A stretch of 6,738 bases of DNA from RGIG995 sp045652445 (GTDB lineage Bacteria > Bacillota > Clostridia > Oscillospirales > UBA644): assembly GCA_045652445.1 (NCBI GenBank), contig JAZRUJ010000017.1, forward strand, positions 1-6,738, given 5' to 3'. The notes under the pieces were generated by a model, which worked only from the letters and a program-made list of their open reading frames with translations, was not told the origin of the DNA and searched no databases. The position numbers and the translations under genes were made by a program. Shown here piece after piece: positions 6,607-6,738 of this stretch (position 1 is its first letter; each line of letters opens with the position of its first letter).

Positions 6607-6682
6607 TTTTTTTGATCCTTTTATTTCACGAAAATTTCACCCTTGTCGAAAAGGATGGCTTTTTTTCGAAATAGTTTTGAAC
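6607..6682 (-). promoter_or_regulatory. murE leader region; promoter not clearly resolved
   Basis: This non-coding stretch is AT-rich and must hold the leader of the operon and perhaps its promoter. On the minus strand TCGACA (6647-6642) followed after 17 bases by AAATAA is the best-spaced -35/-10 candidate, but the -10 is poor. AAAGGA at 6616-6621 is the murE ribosome binding site. No riboswitch-like structure was recognised. Confidence 0.3.
6646..6669. repeat. Short inverted repeat in the murE leader
   Basis: TCGAAAA at 6646-6652 pairs with TTTTCGA at 6663-6669, giving a 7-base stem with a 10-base loop in the untranslated region before murE. It may be a small hairpin in the leader transcript or a protein-binding site. 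It is short and AT-rich, so it could also be chance. Confidence 0.3.
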
Positions 6683-6738
6683 GGTGGAAAACTGTGCTTG
6701 TTATGGGCTTTTTCCACCCTTTCCACAGAGTTATCCAC
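6683..6738. promoter_or_regulatory. Cluster of DnaA-box-like sequences (possible edge of oriC or dnaA leader)
   Basis: Four sites related to the DnaA box TTATCCACA lie in 56 bases. On the plus strand they are TTTTCCACC (6710-6718), CTTTCCACA (6719-6727) and TTATCCAC (6731-6738, cut at its ninth base by the window end). The fourth, GGTGGAAAA (6683-6691), is the exact inverse of the first. The last site matches the consensus at all eight visible bases; the others have one mismatch to TTWTNCACA. Such clusters mark the origin and dnaA promoter region in many Firmicutes. All genes here run away from it, as expected beside an origin. The decisive sequence lies beyond the window. Confidence 0.5.

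Noticed and set aside
1..6738. CRISPR array, insertion sequence, tRNA or rRNA.
   Set aside because: No spaced direct repeats, transposase motifs, terminal inverted repeats or tRNA-like segments were seen; nearly all the sequence is accounted for by the seven genes.

Overview
This window is a run of seven genes, all read on the minus strand and packed end to end from about 6606 down to the left edge. Only 4 to 45 bases, or short overlaps, separate neighbours. The layout, the strong AGGAGG-type ribosome binding sites, the roughly balanced base composition and the closest recognisable gene motifs suggest a Gram-positive anaerobe of the class Clostridia. That is an inference; no rRNA or other marker is present to prove it.

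Reading in the direction of transcription, right to left: (1) 6738-6607 is a non-coding leader with a cluster of DnaA-box-like sequences at the right edge. (2) 5131-6606 is murE, a Mur ligase adding the third residue of the peptidoglycan stem peptide, with motifs of the L-lysine-adding type. (3) 4075-5115 is an unrecognised membrane protein with a strongly acidic cytoplasmic N-terminus and about five C-terminal membrane segments. (4) 3652-4062 is a small four- or five-span membrane protein. (5) 2498-3655 is a secreted-then-anchored protein with a cysteine-rich outer domain (13 Cys in 66 residues), one membrane span and a long charged cytoplasmic part. (6) 1617-2501 is a soluble protein of unknown function, possibly with a winged-helix-like segment. 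(7) 570-1571 is an alpha/beta hydrolase of the lysophospholipase/monoglyceride-lipase type. (8) 1-545 is the N-terminal two thirds of metF, 5,10-methylenetetrahydrofolate reductase, cut by the window edge.

The spacing argues for one transcription unit. The four unrecognised genes in the middle (4075-5115 to 1617-2501) are the most interesting part: the last three are joined by two 4-base ATGA stop/start overlaps, and three of the four encode membrane proteins. They look like components of one uncharacterised envelope-associated assembly placed directly behind a cell-wall gene. Their function cannot be read from the sequence. The right edge looks like the margin of a replication origin or dnaA leader; if so, the whole operon is transcribed away from the origin.
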